Notes: generated by a model from the sequence alone, not told the origin. Counted from the stretch's first letter, positions 10,770 through 20,022 are shown. The stretch: 62,835 nucleotides of DNA from Candidatus Atribacteria bacterium (GCA_018402425.1 JAGYIZ010000007.1:1-62835); one strand, 5' to 3'. Program-made: numbers and translations.

Positions 10770-13058
10770 ATGAGTTGCGACGTATCAGCAATCATACAGG
10801 AGCTGGAAAATGATTTTACTGTAAGACCCTATTTAACGGCACTGGAACACTTGCCGGCAGAAGAGGCTTGTTTAGCTGAATTTCCGAATTGGTTGAATAG
10901 CGGATTGATTGATATTTTAAGAAAAGATGGGATAAACCATCTTTATTCTCACCAAGCCAGTGCTTTAAAGGCGATTAATGAAGGGAAAAATGTAGTTACA
11001 GTGACGCCTACGGCATCAGGAAAAACGATTTGCTATAACCTGCCGGTACTGGATGCTATAATTAAAAAACCGGAAACCCGGGCAATTTATCTTTTCCCCA
11101 CCAAGGCTCTTTCTCAAGATCAGTTAGGGGAACTATACCGAATGATAGAGGCACTGGATGAGCCGGTGAAGACCTTTACCTATGATGGTGATACTCCTGT
11201 TTCAGCCAGGTCTTCTATTCGCAAGCAAGGTCAAATTGTGGTTACAAACCCTGATATGCTACATACCGGGATATTACCCCATCATACCAAATGGCATCAG
11301 TTATTTCAGAACCTAAAATATATTGTGATGGATGAAATTCATATTTATCGTGGTGTTTTCGGTAGTCATATGGCCAATGTAATACGCAGATTAAAGAGGA
11401 TCTGTGAATTTTATGGTTCAAAACCACAATTTATTTGCTGTTCTGCTACTATAGCTAATCCACTGGAATTTTCCGAAAAGATTGTGGGGGAAAAATTCAC
11501 CTTGATTAATAACAACGGAGCACCTAGAGGTGAGAAATATTTTTTGTTTTATAACCCTCCGGTTGTTAACAGGCAATTAGGAATTCGCAAAAGCCTCATT
11601 AAAGAAACAGCCCGTTTGGTAAGCAAGTTTTTAAATTATGATATTCAAAGTATTGTTTTTGCCCGCAGCCGTTTAACCACTGAATTGTTAACCAGTTATC
11701 TGAAGGATTATTTGGTGAAAAAAGGGATTGACCGGGACCAAGTTAGAGGATATCGGGGTGGTTATCTACCGAATTTACGTAGAGAAATTGAAAAAGGACT
11801 TAAAGAAGGTAAAATCAAGGGTGTAGTCAGCACTAATGCCCTGGAGCTAGGGGTTGATATCGGGCAGCTGGATGCCTGTTTTATTGCCGGTTATCCCGGA
11901 ACAATCTCCAGTACCTGGCAGCAGGCTGGCCGGGCAGGCAGACGGTCCCATTCCTCTGTTGCTATTCTGGTTGCTTCCAGTGTACCGCTGGACCAATATA
12001 TGATTAATGCCTCTGATTATTTTTTTAAAGAAACGCCGGAGAGCGCCGTAATTGACCCGAATAACCTGAGTATATTAATAAGCCACATTAAATGTGCTGC
12101 CTTTGAGTTGCCATTTATACGGGGAGAAAAATTTGGTTCTGAAGAGTTGGAAGAAATATTGCAATTTTTGGAAGATAAGAAAATGGTTCATTTCACCCAG
12201 AATAAATGGCACTGGATGAGTGAAGCCTACCCTGCTGATGAAGTTAGTTTACGCAGTGCCTCAACTGAGAATTTTGCAATTATTGATACAGAAGCAGGAG
12301 AAAATAAGGTTATCGGGGAAGTGGATAGAGAGAGTGTAGCGACTACCATTCATGAAGGTGCTATTTATATTCACGAGGGGGATCAGTACACTATTACCAG
12401 GCTGGATTATGATGATTATAAAGCCTACGCAAAAAAAGTAGATGCCGATTACTATACCGACGCCCAGGTAGAAAGTCATATTAAACTTCTGGATGTTTTT
12501 GAGGGACATGACCAAGCAAATGTCAAGCATCAACATGGTGAAATATCCATTACCACTATATCCACCATGTACAAAAAGGTTAAGTTTTATACGCATGAAA
12601 ATCTTGGTTATGGGAAGATAAACTTACCCGCTGAAGATATGCATACTACTGCTTATTGGTTGGTTTTGTCAGAGGAGCTTAATAATTACTCTGGTGAAAA
12701 AATTCAATCCGGATTTACCTTTGATTTGGGAGGGGGCTTGCTGGCATTATCCAATGTGATGGTCAATGTAGCTCCTTTGTTTATCATGTGTGACCCAAAG
12801 GATATTCGGGCTGTAGCCCAAATTCGTTCTCCTTTTACCGATTTACCCACACTGTTTATTTATGATAATTATCCGGGGGGTGTCGGGTTTAGTGAGAAGA
12901 TTTATGAACTTCATGATAAAATTTTAAAGGCGGCCAGGGATTTGATTGAAAATTGCGGCTGTGATAAAGGTTGTCCATCTTGTGTCGGACCAATTAATCA
13001 GGTAGGTAACCACGGGAAACAAAGTGCACTGTTAATCTTGAAGGAGGCTGTCCGTTAA
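10770..13058 (+). CDS. mrfA: YprA/MrfA-type DEAD/DEAH-box helicase with DUF1998
   Basis: This 762-residue superfamily 2 helicase has Walker A TPTASGKT (~79-86), the Walker B box DEIH (~187-190), motif III SATIANP, motif VI QQAGRAGR, and a C-terminal MZB/DUF1998 zinc-binding domain with four cysteines in CGCDKGCPSC (~729-738). In Bacillus subtilis the homologous pair MrfA-MrfB (YprA-YprB) repairs mitomycin C DNA damage, and here the exonuclease gene begins one base after this stop. AGGAG at 10758-10762 selects the ATG at 10770; an earlier in-frame ATG at 10719 lies in a dispersed repeat and lacks a ribosome site. Confidence 0.92.
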   Translation: MSCDVSAIIQELENDFTVRPYLTALEHLPAEEACLAEFPNWLNSGLIDILRKDGINHLYSHQASALKAINEGKNVVTVTPTASGKTICYNLPVLDAIIKKPETRAIYLFPTKALSQDQLGELYRMIEALDEPVKTFTYDGDTPVSARSSIRKQGQIVVTNPDMLHTGILPHHTKWHQLFQNLKYIVMDEIHIYRGVFGSHMANVIRRLKRICEFYGSKPQFICCSATIANPLEFSEKIVGEKFTLINNNGAPRGEKYFLFYNPPVVNRQLGIRKSLIKETARLVSKFLNYDIQSIVFARSRLTTELLTSYLKDYLVKKGIDRDQVRGYRGGYLPNLRREIEKGLKEGKIKGVVSTNALELGVDIGQLDACFIAGYPGTISSTWQQAGRAGRRSHSSVAILVASSVPLDQYMINASDYFFKETPESAVIDPNNLSILISHIKCAAFELPFIRGEKFGSEELEEILQFLEDKKMVHFTQNKWHWMSEAYPADEVSLRSASTENFAIIDTEAGENKVIGEVDRESVATTIHEGAIYIHEGDQYTITRLDYDDYKAYAKKVDADYYTDAQVESHIKLLDVFEGHDQANVKHQHGEISITTISTMYKKVKFYTHENLGYGKINLPAEDMHTTAYWLVLSEELNNYSGEKIQSGFTFDLGGGLLALSNVMVNVAPLFIMCDPKDIRAVAQIRSPFTDLPTLFIYDNYPGGVGFSEKIYELHDKILKAARDLIENCGCDKGCPSCVGPINQVGNHGKQSALLILKEAVR

Positions 13059-13059
13059 G

Positions 13060-14349
13060 ATGGATTTACGGGATCGTTTGGAGAAGATTGAGGGTCTGAA
13101 GAAAAAGGTTCAGCAAATCAGTCATAGTCATCAGGAAAGAAAATATCAAGTTCCAAAAAATAGTAGGTCTGTTCCTATTTCAGAGATATTAACCGGAAAT
13201 ATTGTCAATACCCCGCATGGCTCCTGTTTTTATACTGAAAAGAAGATACCACTGGAAACATCATTTGGTGATTATTCCCTGTTAGAAGCCGAACAATATT
13301 TCCCTGGTAGGGCAAATTTTAATATCTCCAGGTTTAAGAATAAAGTTGCAGATATTCAACTGAATCAAGCCCTTTTTTTTGATACGGAAACAACCGGATT
13401 AGCCGGTGGTGCCGGAACATATATTTTTCTACTGGGTCTGGGTTATTTTACCGGAGATTCTTTTTGTGTAAGACAATATTTTATGTCAGATTATCATGAA
13501 GAAGAAGCCCTGCTCTGGGCGGTAAATCAATTATTTGCGCAAGATTTTAAATTGCTGGTATCTTACAATGGGAAATGCTATGATTTTCCTTTAATGCAGA
13601 CTCGTTTTATTATGGCACGCCTCCCCTTACAATTAACTGACCATCATCACCTTGATTTATTGTTTCCCACCCGGCGTTTGTGGAAAAAGAGATTACAGGA
13701 TTGTTCTTTATCCAATATAGAAAGAAGGATATTGAATATTAAAAGAGATGAGGATATACCCGGCTATTTAATTCCCCATGTCTATTTTCGCTATCTGCAG
13801 GACAAAGATGCCCGTCCCCTCAAGCCTATTTTTGAACACAATTTGCAGGATATTATCTCATTAGTCATTCTCACTACCAAAATTGGTCAAGTCCTGCTAG
13901 ATCCCTTCCGTGCCGGCATGGGAAACCACGGCATTGATTTTTATAGTATCGGGAAAATTTATGAAGGAAACAAGGATTATGAATATAGTAGCCGGTGTTA
14001 TGAAGAGGCATTGAATCATAATTTAACAGACGAGGAATCATTGGAAGTATTAAGGTTATGTTCTTTTGCTTATAAAAAACAGGGTAATTGGAAGCAGGCG
14101 AAAAAAGCCTGGCGGGATATTATTTCTCTGAGTAATGAGTTTATTCTTTATCCTTATGAGGAATTGGCTAAATATTACGAGCATCAATTAAGGGATTATT
14201 TTGAGGCATTTAATGTGCTCGAGGAAGCCCTCTTATGCCTGGAACAACAAAATATTGACCCGGAGAATAAAGATAAGTTGCTGAGGGCACTAAATTATCG
14301 TTTAGAGAGAATTAAACGAAAACAAGCAATGTCCAAGCTTAAAAAATGA
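13060..14349 (+). CDS. mrfB: YprB/MrfB-type RNase H-like 3'-5' exonuclease with TPR-like tail
   Basis: This 429-residue protein contains a DEDD-type exonuclease fold. The first acidic pair is in FFDTETTGLAGGAGTY (~106), further acidic residues are in SYNGKCYDFPLM (~171) and the last in HNLQDIISL (~267). The C-terminal third has helix-turn-helix pairs resembling tetratricopeptide repeats. It is the expected partner of the upstream helicase, with which it overlaps in translation (stop TAA, one base, ATG). The family partner in B. subtilis is an exonuclease needed for mitomycin C survival. Confidence 0.9.
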   Translation: MDLRDRLEKIEGLKKKVQQISHSHQERKYQVPKNSRSVPISEILTGNIVNTPHGSCFYTEKKIPLETSFGDYSLLEAEQYFPGRANFNISRFKNKVADIQLNQALFFDTETTGLAGGAGTYIFLLGLGYFTGDSFCVRQYFMSDYHEEEALLWAVNQLFAQDFKLLVSYNGKCYDFPLMQTRFIMARLPLQLTDHHHLDLLFPTRRLWKKRLQDCSLSNIERRILNIKRDEDIPGYLIPHVYFRYLQDKDARPLKPIFEHNLQDIISLVILTTKIGQVLLDPFRAGMGNHGIDFYSIGKIYEGNKDYEYSSRCYEEALNHNLTDEESLEVLRLCSFAYKKQGNWKQAKKAWRDIISLSNEFILYPYEELAKYYEHQLRDYFEAFNVLEEALLCLEQQNIDPENKDKLLRALNYRLERIKRKQAMSKLKK

Positions 14350-14404
14350 TTAAATGACCAGAAAAAGTCTTTAATGTAAAACACAATAAAAATTAAGTTG
14401 TAAT

Positions 14405-15142
14405 ATGATTGGATTAATTATGAGAAAAGAAAAAGAAACAGAAATCAGTAAAATAAATTATACTATCAAGGAGTGGCCAGAATTTGAGCGACCGCGGGAA
14501 AGACTGATGCATCATGGTAGCGAATATTTAACAGATGCAGAATTGCTGGCAATTATTTTAGTCAATGGATATTCGGGAATAACTTCGGTGGAGCTGGCAA
14601 GGAATTTGCTGGTCAAGTTTGGCGGATTGAGAAAATTAATGAATATTTCCTATTCAGAAATCAAGGATGTACGTGGTATTGGAAAGGCAAAATATTCCCA
14701 GATTAAGGCAGCCTTGGAAATGGGAGTTCGCCTGGCACAGGAAAAGATGCTTCCTGGTAAAAGAATCCAAAAAGCCCAGGATGTAGTTGATTATTATTAT
14801 GCTGAAATGCGGGATAAAAAGAAAGAACTTTTCCATATTGTTCTTTTGGATATACGCTATCAAATCATTCGAGATGTACTCATTTCCATGGGAAGTTTGA
14901 CTGAAACTACAGTACACCCCCGGGAGGTATTAAAAGAAGTTATCAAGGAATCAGCAGCAGCGGTTATTTTTCTTCACAATCATCCCAGCGGAAACCCGCA
15001 GCCCAGTCAGCAGGATATCGAGTTAACCGATAGATTATGTAAGTCCTGTCATGTGATGGGTGTAAAGGTGCTTGATCATATTATTATAGGAGAAGATAAT
15101 TTTTATAGCTTTGCTCAAATGGGACAAATTAAGGAAAGCTGA
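14405..15142 (+). CDS. radC: RadC family (UPF0758) JAMM protein
   Basis: This 245-residue protein carries an N-terminal helix-hairpin-helix region (GGLRKLMNISYSEIKDVRGI) and a C-terminal JAB/MPN metal site HNHPSGNPQPSQQD (~192-205), the hallmark of RadC. The biochemical function is unsettled; it is usually named a DNA repair protein. It follows mrfAB on the same strand after 55 bp. Two starts are possible, ATG 14405 and ATG 14420; neither has a good ribosome site, and the second gives the more usual MRKEKE beginning. Confidence 0.92.
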   Translation: MIGLIMRKEKETEISKINYTIKEWPEFERPRERLMHHGSEYLTDAELLAIILVNGYSGITSVELARNLLVKFGGLRKLMNISYSEIKDVRGIGKAKYSQIKAALEMGVRLAQEKMLPGKRIQKAQDVVDYYYAEMRDKKKELFHIVLLDIRYQIIRDVLISMGSLTETTVHPREVLKEVIKESAAAVIFLHNHPSGNPQPSQQDIELTDRLCKSCHVMGVKVLDHIIIGEDNFYSFAQMGQIKES

Positions 15143-15173
15143 TTTTTGAAATGTAAAAAACTGGGAGCTTTGA

Positions 15174-15446
15174 ATGAGAAAGAATGATCTGAAATATTGT
15201 CCAAAATGTGGTAATCAGCTGGAAAAAAGAATGATCCAGGGAAATGAAAGAAGAAACTGGCTTGAGGGGGGTTGTAAAAAATTTTATTGGTATTTATAAT
15301 CATGAAAGCAGAATCTATGGGTATGTTATAATTATTATCTATGAAGTAAATTTACCGAGCAATTGCCTCCTCTGGCTTTTTATTTTCAGGAGAAAGCAGT
15401 GGAGAAAGTGCTAGGTGCAACCTATCAAAAACAAGATAAAGAATAA
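15174..15446 (+). pseudogene. Small zinc-ribbon protein remnant (Nudix-like?), frameshifted
   Basis: The frame starts MRKNDLKYCPKCGNQLEKR, a one-half zinc ribbon like those heading some Nudix hydrolases, and a GGGAG lies upstream. It stops after ~41 residues. The last part of the region reads EQLPPLAFYFQEKAVEKVL in another frame to a TAA at 15444-15446, which resembles the tail of such hydrolases. The Nudix box itself is not visible, so a middle deletion plus frameshifts is likely. The assignment is tentative. Confidence 0.45.
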
Positions 15447-15467
15447 GGGAACAGGAGGTCTTTTGGT

Positions 15468-15806
15468 ATGAAAGAAGTAAAATTCTTTAAGAAAAATGAT
15501 TTAAAAGCAAAACAGGTATTAAAAAGTTCACAATTAAGGGCAGTAGCAAATGAGCATGTAATGATAACTCTATTTGATTTTGGTCCGGATGATCAGGTAA
15601 TGCCCAATCATCATCATCCACATGAACAAATCACTTATATTTTAAAAGGTTCGGTAAAAATGATAGCCGGCGGTAAAAGCCAGGTACTAAAAGTAGGAGA
15701 AGGGGCAGTAATACCAGCGGATGTTGAGCATGAAGTAACTGCTTTAGAAAAAGACAGCCAGGTACTGGATGTTTTTTACCCTCTTAGAGAAGATTACTTG
15801 TCTTGA
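15468..15806 (+). CDS. Single-domain cupin (copy 1)
   Basis: This 112-residue protein is one cupin barrel. Motif 1 has the metal ligands in NHHHPHEQ (H48-H52 cluster, E53) and motif 2 the histidine in PADVEHEV (H88). Cupins of this size bind a divalent metal and act as small isomerases, dioxygenases or sugar-binding proteins; no substrate can be read from the sequence. AGGAGG at 15453-15458 sets the start. It is the first gene of a cupin-HAD-cupin-HAD-aminotransferase series. Confidence 0.88.
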   Translation: MKEVKFFKKNDLKAKQVLKSSQLRAVANEHVMITLFDFGPDDQVMPNHHHPHEQITYILKGSVKMIAGGKSQVLKVGEGAVIPADVEHEVTALEKDSQVLDVFYPLREDYLS

Positions 15807-15830
15807 TGGACAATGCAGAAGGAAGTTTAT

Positions 15831-16640
15831 ATGAAAGTTTTGGCTCTTGATTATGATGGCGTGATAGTGGATAGTGTTATGGATTCTCTTTTTGTCAGTC
15901 ATAATGCTTATCTGAAAGTGTATGAAAATACTAAGAAAAAAAATTTTGGCTGTAAACCATTTACTTTTCAAAATTGGCCTATCATTAAGGAAAAATACAA
16001 AAAAGAAATTGAGTATTACCGCTCCCTCAGGCCGTACATTCGGGGAGCTACCGATTATGGTTTAATTCAGAAACTGATGGAGGAAGGAAGGTATATAAAA
16101 AACCAACAGGAATTTGATGAATACAGACAGACTGCTGACTTTGACTTTCAGAATTTTCATGATGCATTTTATCAGGCAAGAAGAGAAGCCCAGCAGGAAA
16201 GTTTTGAAGGATGGCTTAGTTTGGAACCACCCTATAAAGAAGTGGTTCGAGGAATTCATAAGTTTGTTCAAGAAGGGATTAAGGTAATGGTTGCCACTTC
16301 CAACCGTCGGGAATATATCGCCAGGGCTTTTCCTCCAAAATATTATAATATTCCGATAGATGCTGAGGATATTCTTGACAATCGCTTTGGAGAAGATAAA
16401 TCAAGCCAGATGCACCATATTTTTGAAAAGTATAATGTTGATTATCGGGATATTTATTTTGTTGATGATCAATTGGCTCATTTGGAACAAACCCATGAAT
16501 TAGGAATTCATGTTTTTCTGGCTGGCTGGAGTTATGCTACCGAACAGCAGAAAAGGGCAGCTCAAGACAAGGGGATAACAGTTATTGAAAAAGAAGAAAG
16601 ATTTTACTCTCAAATAAAAGATTATTTAATTAAAAAATAA
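15831..16640 (+). CDS. HAD-superfamily hydrolase (copy 1)
   Basis: This 269-residue HAD protein has all four catalytic motifs: DYDGV (D7, D9), ATSNR (motif II Thr/Ser), the motif III lysine in FGEDKSSQMH, and YFVDDQLAHLE (motif IV). A large insert of ~130 residues between motifs I and II forms a cap that I do not recognise. It is most likely a phosphatase of a small phosphorylated metabolite. The start at 15831 is preferred over ATG 15813 because AAGGAAG lies between them and the paralogue at 17045 begins identically (MKVLA-D-DG). It follows a cupin gene by 24 bp. Confidence 0.85.
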   Translation: MKVLALDYDGVIVDSVMDSLFVSHNAYLKVYENTKKKNFGCKPFTFQNWPIIKEKYKKEIEYYRSLRPYIRGATDYGLIQKLMEEGRYIKNQQEFDEYRQTADFDFQNFHDAFYQARREAQQESFEGWLSLEPPYKEVVRGIHKFVQEGIKVMVATSNRREYIARAFPPKYYNIPIDAEDILDNRFGEDKSSQMHHIFEKYNVDYRDIYFVDDQLAHLEQTHELGIHVFLAGWSYATEQQKRAAQDKGITVIEKEERFYSQIKDYLIKK

Positions 16641-16656
16641 ACAGGAGGAAGGATTT

Positions 16657-16995
16657 ATGAAAGTAACAGATTATCAGAAAGTATCTTTAGAAGCAGTAGA
16701 GATGGAAGAAGCAAAAAATGTTAAGGTAAGATGGCTAATTTCCGATAAAGATAATGCGAAAAATTTTGCCATGCGATTATTTGAGGTAGAACCGGGAGGA
16801 TATACACCCTATCATACCCATGACTGGGAACACGAAGTATTTGTCCTGGAAGGAGAGGGAGAAGTCAAGGTAGATGAAAAAGTTTATCCCATTAAAAAAG
16901 ATAGTGTGGTCTTTGTCGAGCCCAATCAAAAACATAGTTTTAAAAATACCGGAGACAGTTTATTGAAGTTTCTTTGTTTAATCCCTTATAAATAG
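16657..16995 (+). CDS. Single-domain cupin (copy 2)
   Basis: This 112-residue cupin has the full motif 1 (H53, H55, E60, G66 in YHTHDWEHEVFVLEGEG) and a motif 2 histidine (H93 in QKHSF). It is the same length as the cupin at 15468 but only distantly similar, so the two are probably not a very recent copy. AGGAGG lies just upstream, and the gene sits 16 bp after the first HAD gene and 49 bp before the second. Confidence 0.88.
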   Translation: MKVTDYQKVSLEAVEMEEAKNVKVRWLISDKDNAKNFAMRLFEVEPGGYTPYHTHDWEHEVFVLEGEGEVKVDEKVYPIKKDSVVFVEPNQKHSFKNTGDSLLKFLCLIPYK

Positions 16996-17044
16996 ATTCT
17001 CACCTTTGGAGGAGACTAAATTTTAAACTTATGCGGAGTTTACT

Positions 17045-17848
17045 ATGAAAGTATTAGCAGTTGACTTTGACGGGGTGATAAGTGATAGTGCACTTAAGTC
17101 ATTGTTTGTCAGTCATAATGCTTATTGCTGCTATTTTGGACCGGAAGTCAAAAAGAATTTTGGCGGTGAATGCTTTACCTTTGAAAACTGGGAGCGAATG
17201 AAAAAAGAATATAGCAGGGAAATAGAAAAATATCGTCAAATCCGTTCTTATATAGAACTTTCCTGTGATTTTTTTGTTATGATTAAAATTATAGAAGAAC
17301 AAATTGAAGTGAGTAATCAAAAAGAATTTGCTGAAATTCGGAACACGATGGATTTTGATTACCAGTTTTTCCATGATTTATTTTTCCAGGAAAAAGAAAG
17401 ATGGCAAGAAAAAGACTTTAAAAAATGGTTTTTCCTGTCTCCTGTTTTCAGGGATGTGATAACAGGAATTAAAAAATTTCTGGCAGAGGACAAAAAAGTA
17501 GTTATTGCTACCTCCAATTTGGGAAAAGCAATCCACCCCGCTTTTCATCCGGATTATCTGGGTTTTCATATTGAAATGAAAGATATCTTTGATAAAAATT
17601 ATGGTAAGAATAAATCTGATCATATGAAGGCCATTGCCGAACAATACGATGTAGAGTTTGGTGATATTTATTTTATCGATGACCAGCTGAGTTATCTTGA
17701 GGATACACAATTGTTAGGAGTAAATGTTTTTCTGGCAGGATGGGGTTATTGTACTGAAGATCATAAAAAGATTGCTCAAGAAAAAAATATAACGGTGATT
17801 GAAAAGGAAAATGACTTTTATCCTGTCATAAAAAAGCATCTGGGTTAA
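17045..17848 (+). CDS. HAD-superfamily hydrolase (copy 2)
   Basis: This 267-residue protein is a clear paralogue of the HAD at 15831. Shared blocks are the start MKVLAVDFDGV, SLFVSHNAY, FTFENW, DFDYQFFHD, IATSN, the motif IV YFIDDQLSYLE and VFLAGW. Catalytic residues D7 and D9 are kept. Sequence between blocks has diverged considerably, including the cap (FVMIKIIEEQIEVSNQKEF), so the two may act on different phosphorylated substrates. It ends 68 bp before the aminotransferase gene. Confidence 0.85.
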   Translation: MKVLAVDFDGVISDSALKSLFVSHNAYCCYFGPEVKKNFGGECFTFENWERMKKEYSREIEKYRQIRSYIELSCDFFVMIKIIEEQIEVSNQKEFAEIRNTMDFDYQFFHDLFFQEKERWQEKDFKKWFFLSPVFRDVITGIKKFLAEDKKVVIATSNLGKAIHPAFHPDYLGFHIEMKDIFDKNYGKNKSDHMKAIAEQYDVEFGDIYFIDDQLSYLEDTQLLGVNVFLAGWGYCTEDHKKIAQEKNITVIEKENDFYPVIKKHLG

Positions 17849-17916
17849 AATATTTTCACTTGATCAGATTAAATAAATAGCTAATTTAATGAATGCGTTA
17901 TAAGGGGGTATTCTAA

Positions 17917-19086
17917 ATGTATTCTGATTTAAATCCGGGAAAAAGAGTTTTGATGGGACCAGGCCCCAGTGATGTTCATCCCAGGGTATTAAAAGCAATG
18001 TCTACACCACTGGTGGGTCATTTGGATCCTGATTTTCTAACCATTATGAATGAAACCAGAGAAATGCTGAGAGAAGTTTTTCAAACCAAAAATGAGCTTA
18101 CAATTGCCTTGTCTGGTACGGGAAGCGCCGGAATGGAAGCTTCTCTGGTTAACCTGTTGGAGCCGGGCGATAAAGCGGTAGTATGTATTAACGGATTATT
18201 TGCAGAAAGAATGGCCGACATCGTAAAGCGATGCGGGGCTGAACCTATTATTATTCAGGCAGACTGGGGAAACATTGTTGAATCGGAACAGGTAAAAGAA
18301 GTTTTTGAAAAAAATACTAAGATAAAATTGTTAGCTATTGTTCATGCCGAAACATCAACAGGTGTCAGACAGCCTCTGGAAGAAATCTCCCGCCTAACCA
18401 AAGAGGCAGGAGCTCTCTTTGTGGTAGATGCAGTAACCTCTTTAGCCGGAATTCCTGTAGAGCCAGATAACTGGAAAATTGATGCCATCTATAGTGGAAC
18501 CCAGAAATGTTTAAGCTGTCCTCCTGGTTTATCTCCAGTTTCCTTCAGTGAGGAGGCAACTAAATCCATGGCAAAAAGGACTAGCCCTATCCGTAGCTGG
18601 TATCTGGATATGCAGATGTTACAGAGTTACTGGGGCAAGGAAAGATTTTACCATCATACTGCACCAATCAATATGGTTTATGCCTTAAGGGAGGCATTGC
18701 GACTGGTTTTAGAGGAAGGATTAGAAAAGCGATTTCAAAGACATCAATTACATTCCAAGGCACTTGTAGAGGGTCTGCAGGCAATGGGCTTAAAGATGGT
18801 AGCCCCTGCCCAGTATCGCCTACCGGAATTAAATGCTGTTTATATTCCGGAAGGAATTGATGATGGAACAGTAAGGAAAGCACTATTAAATGAGTATGGA
18901 ATTGAAATCGGTGGAGGACTGGGTAAATTTAAAGGAAAAGCCTGGCGTATCGGTCTAATGGGTTATTCCTGTTCCAAAGCTAATGTAACGTTGTTCTTAT
19001 CAGCCCTGGAGAATATTTTGCAGAATAACGGGTATACCGTACCTGAACATGGAATATCAGCTGCAGCAGCATTCTATAAGGAATAA
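17917..19086 (+). CDS. Class V aminotransferase (alanine/serine-glyoxylate type)
   Basis: This 389-residue PLP enzyme resembles alanine-glyoxylate and serine-glyoxylate aminotransferases: LMGPGPSDVHPRVLKAM at the start, ALSGTGSAGMEA (~67-78) for the cofactor phosphate, DAVTSLAGIP (~172), and the PLP lysine in YSGTQKCLSCPPGLSP (~196). The amino donor and acceptor cannot be fixed from sequence. GGGGGT upstream serves as ribosome site. It ends the cupin-HAD gene series and is followed by a strong terminator, so it probably belongs to that unit. Confidence 0.9.
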   Translation: MYSDLNPGKRVLMGPGPSDVHPRVLKAMSTPLVGHLDPDFLTIMNETREMLREVFQTKNELTIALSGTGSAGMEASLVNLLEPGDKAVVCINGLFAERMADIVKRCGAEPIIIQADWGNIVESEQVKEVFEKNTKIKLLAIVHAETSTGVRQPLEEISRLTKEAGALFVVDAVTSLAGIPVEPDNWKIDAIYSGTQKCLSCPPGLSPVSFSEEATKSMAKRTSPIRSWYLDMQMLQSYWGKERFYHHTAPINMVYALREALRLVLEEGLEKRFQRHQLHSKALVEGLQAMGLKMVAPAQYRLPELNAVYIPEGIDDGTVRKALLNEYGIEIGGGLGKFKGKAWRIGLMGYSCSKANVTLFLSALENILQNNGYTVPEHGISAAAAFYKE

Positions 19087-19106
19087 AATTAAATAAAAAG
19101 ATAAAA

Positions 19107-19150
19107 AAATAAGGTTAGGGAATTATATAAAGTCCCTAACCTTATTTTTT
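19107..19150 (+). terminator. Intrinsic terminator after the aminotransferase gene
   Basis: A 15-bp perfect stem, AAATAAGGTTAGGGA at 19107-19121 and its complement at 19133-19147, has an 11-base loop and runs into a T tract. It closes the cupin-HAD-aminotransferase unit. Confidence 0.93.
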
Positions 19151-19239
19151 TATTGTATTTCAAAATCAAGGTTAATTTGAACTACCCTCTGACTGTAAAC
19201 ATCCTCTAAACGTTTTATTCTATACTTATTTAATCCATT

Positions 19240-19450
19240 ACCCCTCTAGAGGGGGTAAATGGTTATCAAGGTTTTACCATAAAAAAAATTAAGATCATTA
19301 GAAGGCAATTTTCTGAAGTCCAAAATTGCAAAATACTATTGCTTAAGAAATATTATAGCTAAAGGTCAAATAAAAATCGAAAGAAAAGAGCTAAAAGTTA
19401 AACCTCTTTAGGGGTTTCTTCAAACCACCCGCTATGCGGGTGCGATTTTT
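19240..19450. repeat. Dispersed intergenic repeat, full-length copy
   Basis: Segments in order are CCCTCTAGAGGGGG, GGTTATCAAGG, GAAGTCCAAAATTG, ACTATTGCTTAAGAAATATT, AAATCGAAAGAAAAGAGC, AAACCTCTTTAGGGG and the hairpin CACCCGCTATGCGGGTG (19427-19443). The same order with small differences occupies 53700-53935. The repeat abuts the end of the lepB remnant at 19455. Nothing else is seen between the terminator at 19150 and this repeat. Confidence 0.75.
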
Positions 19451-19454
19451 ATTA

Positions 19455-20022
19455 CTATGAGAAATAAAGTCAAGGCATACGGGCCTCAGTGATATACCAA
19501 AAGATGAGGGATGCCTTGCCGACAATGCTTTTCGGGGAACAAACCCCCAAAACCTGCTATCGCTACTATTGGTTCGGTTATCCCTAACACAAAATAAGAA
19601 TCTCGGGTACAGTAATTTCCGGTATATTTCAAATGAACGATGTTCTATATAATCTTTCTTCCAATTTTTCTCCATTAAGGTAGACTATACCGTCAATAAT
19701 TTTTATTTCGTCACCCCTCAACAGCAATAACTCGCTTTATATAATTATGTGGTTTTGATCAATAGGGGCTTAAAAATTACAATATCACTGTGTTGGTTCG
19801 CTAGCTGATAAACAATCTTATTGCATAAGCCTTCGCTATTAAAGAGAGTATCTTCCAGAAGCTCCTTTTACCACAGTAACCTGTCCGATAAAGGTGATAA
19901 TGATAAAGGCGATGATGCCCGCGCCTTACTACTGTTCAATAAGTTCCTCATTGGTTTTACCCTTTCTCTCTCGTTTTTTCCATCTAGAAGTTTATTCTAC
20001 TATTTCATTGATTTCCTTTCAT
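19455..20022 (-). pseudogene. lepB: Type I signal peptidase remnant
   Basis: On the - strand the region reads, in shifting frames, a complete signal peptidase I: IIAFIIITFIGQVTVVKGAS (transmembrane anchor leading to the catalytic-serine region), NKIVYQL, RVIAVEG-like box, EIKIIDGIVYLNGEKL, then DNRTNSSDSRFWGFVPRK, the unmistakable box E, and a stop at 19455-19457. Signal peptidase I removes leader peptides from exported proteins. At least six frame changes and in-frame stops are present, so as written it cannot work. Another copy elsewhere would be expected if this is real decay. Confidence 0.82.

Noticed and set aside
17917-19086. Phosphonate pathway (PhnW/PhnX-like aminotransferase plus HAD)
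   Set aside because: The aminotransferase resembles alanine/serine-glyoxylate enzymes at its N-terminus and PLP site, and the HAD proteins lack the phosphonatase cap signature as far as I can see.
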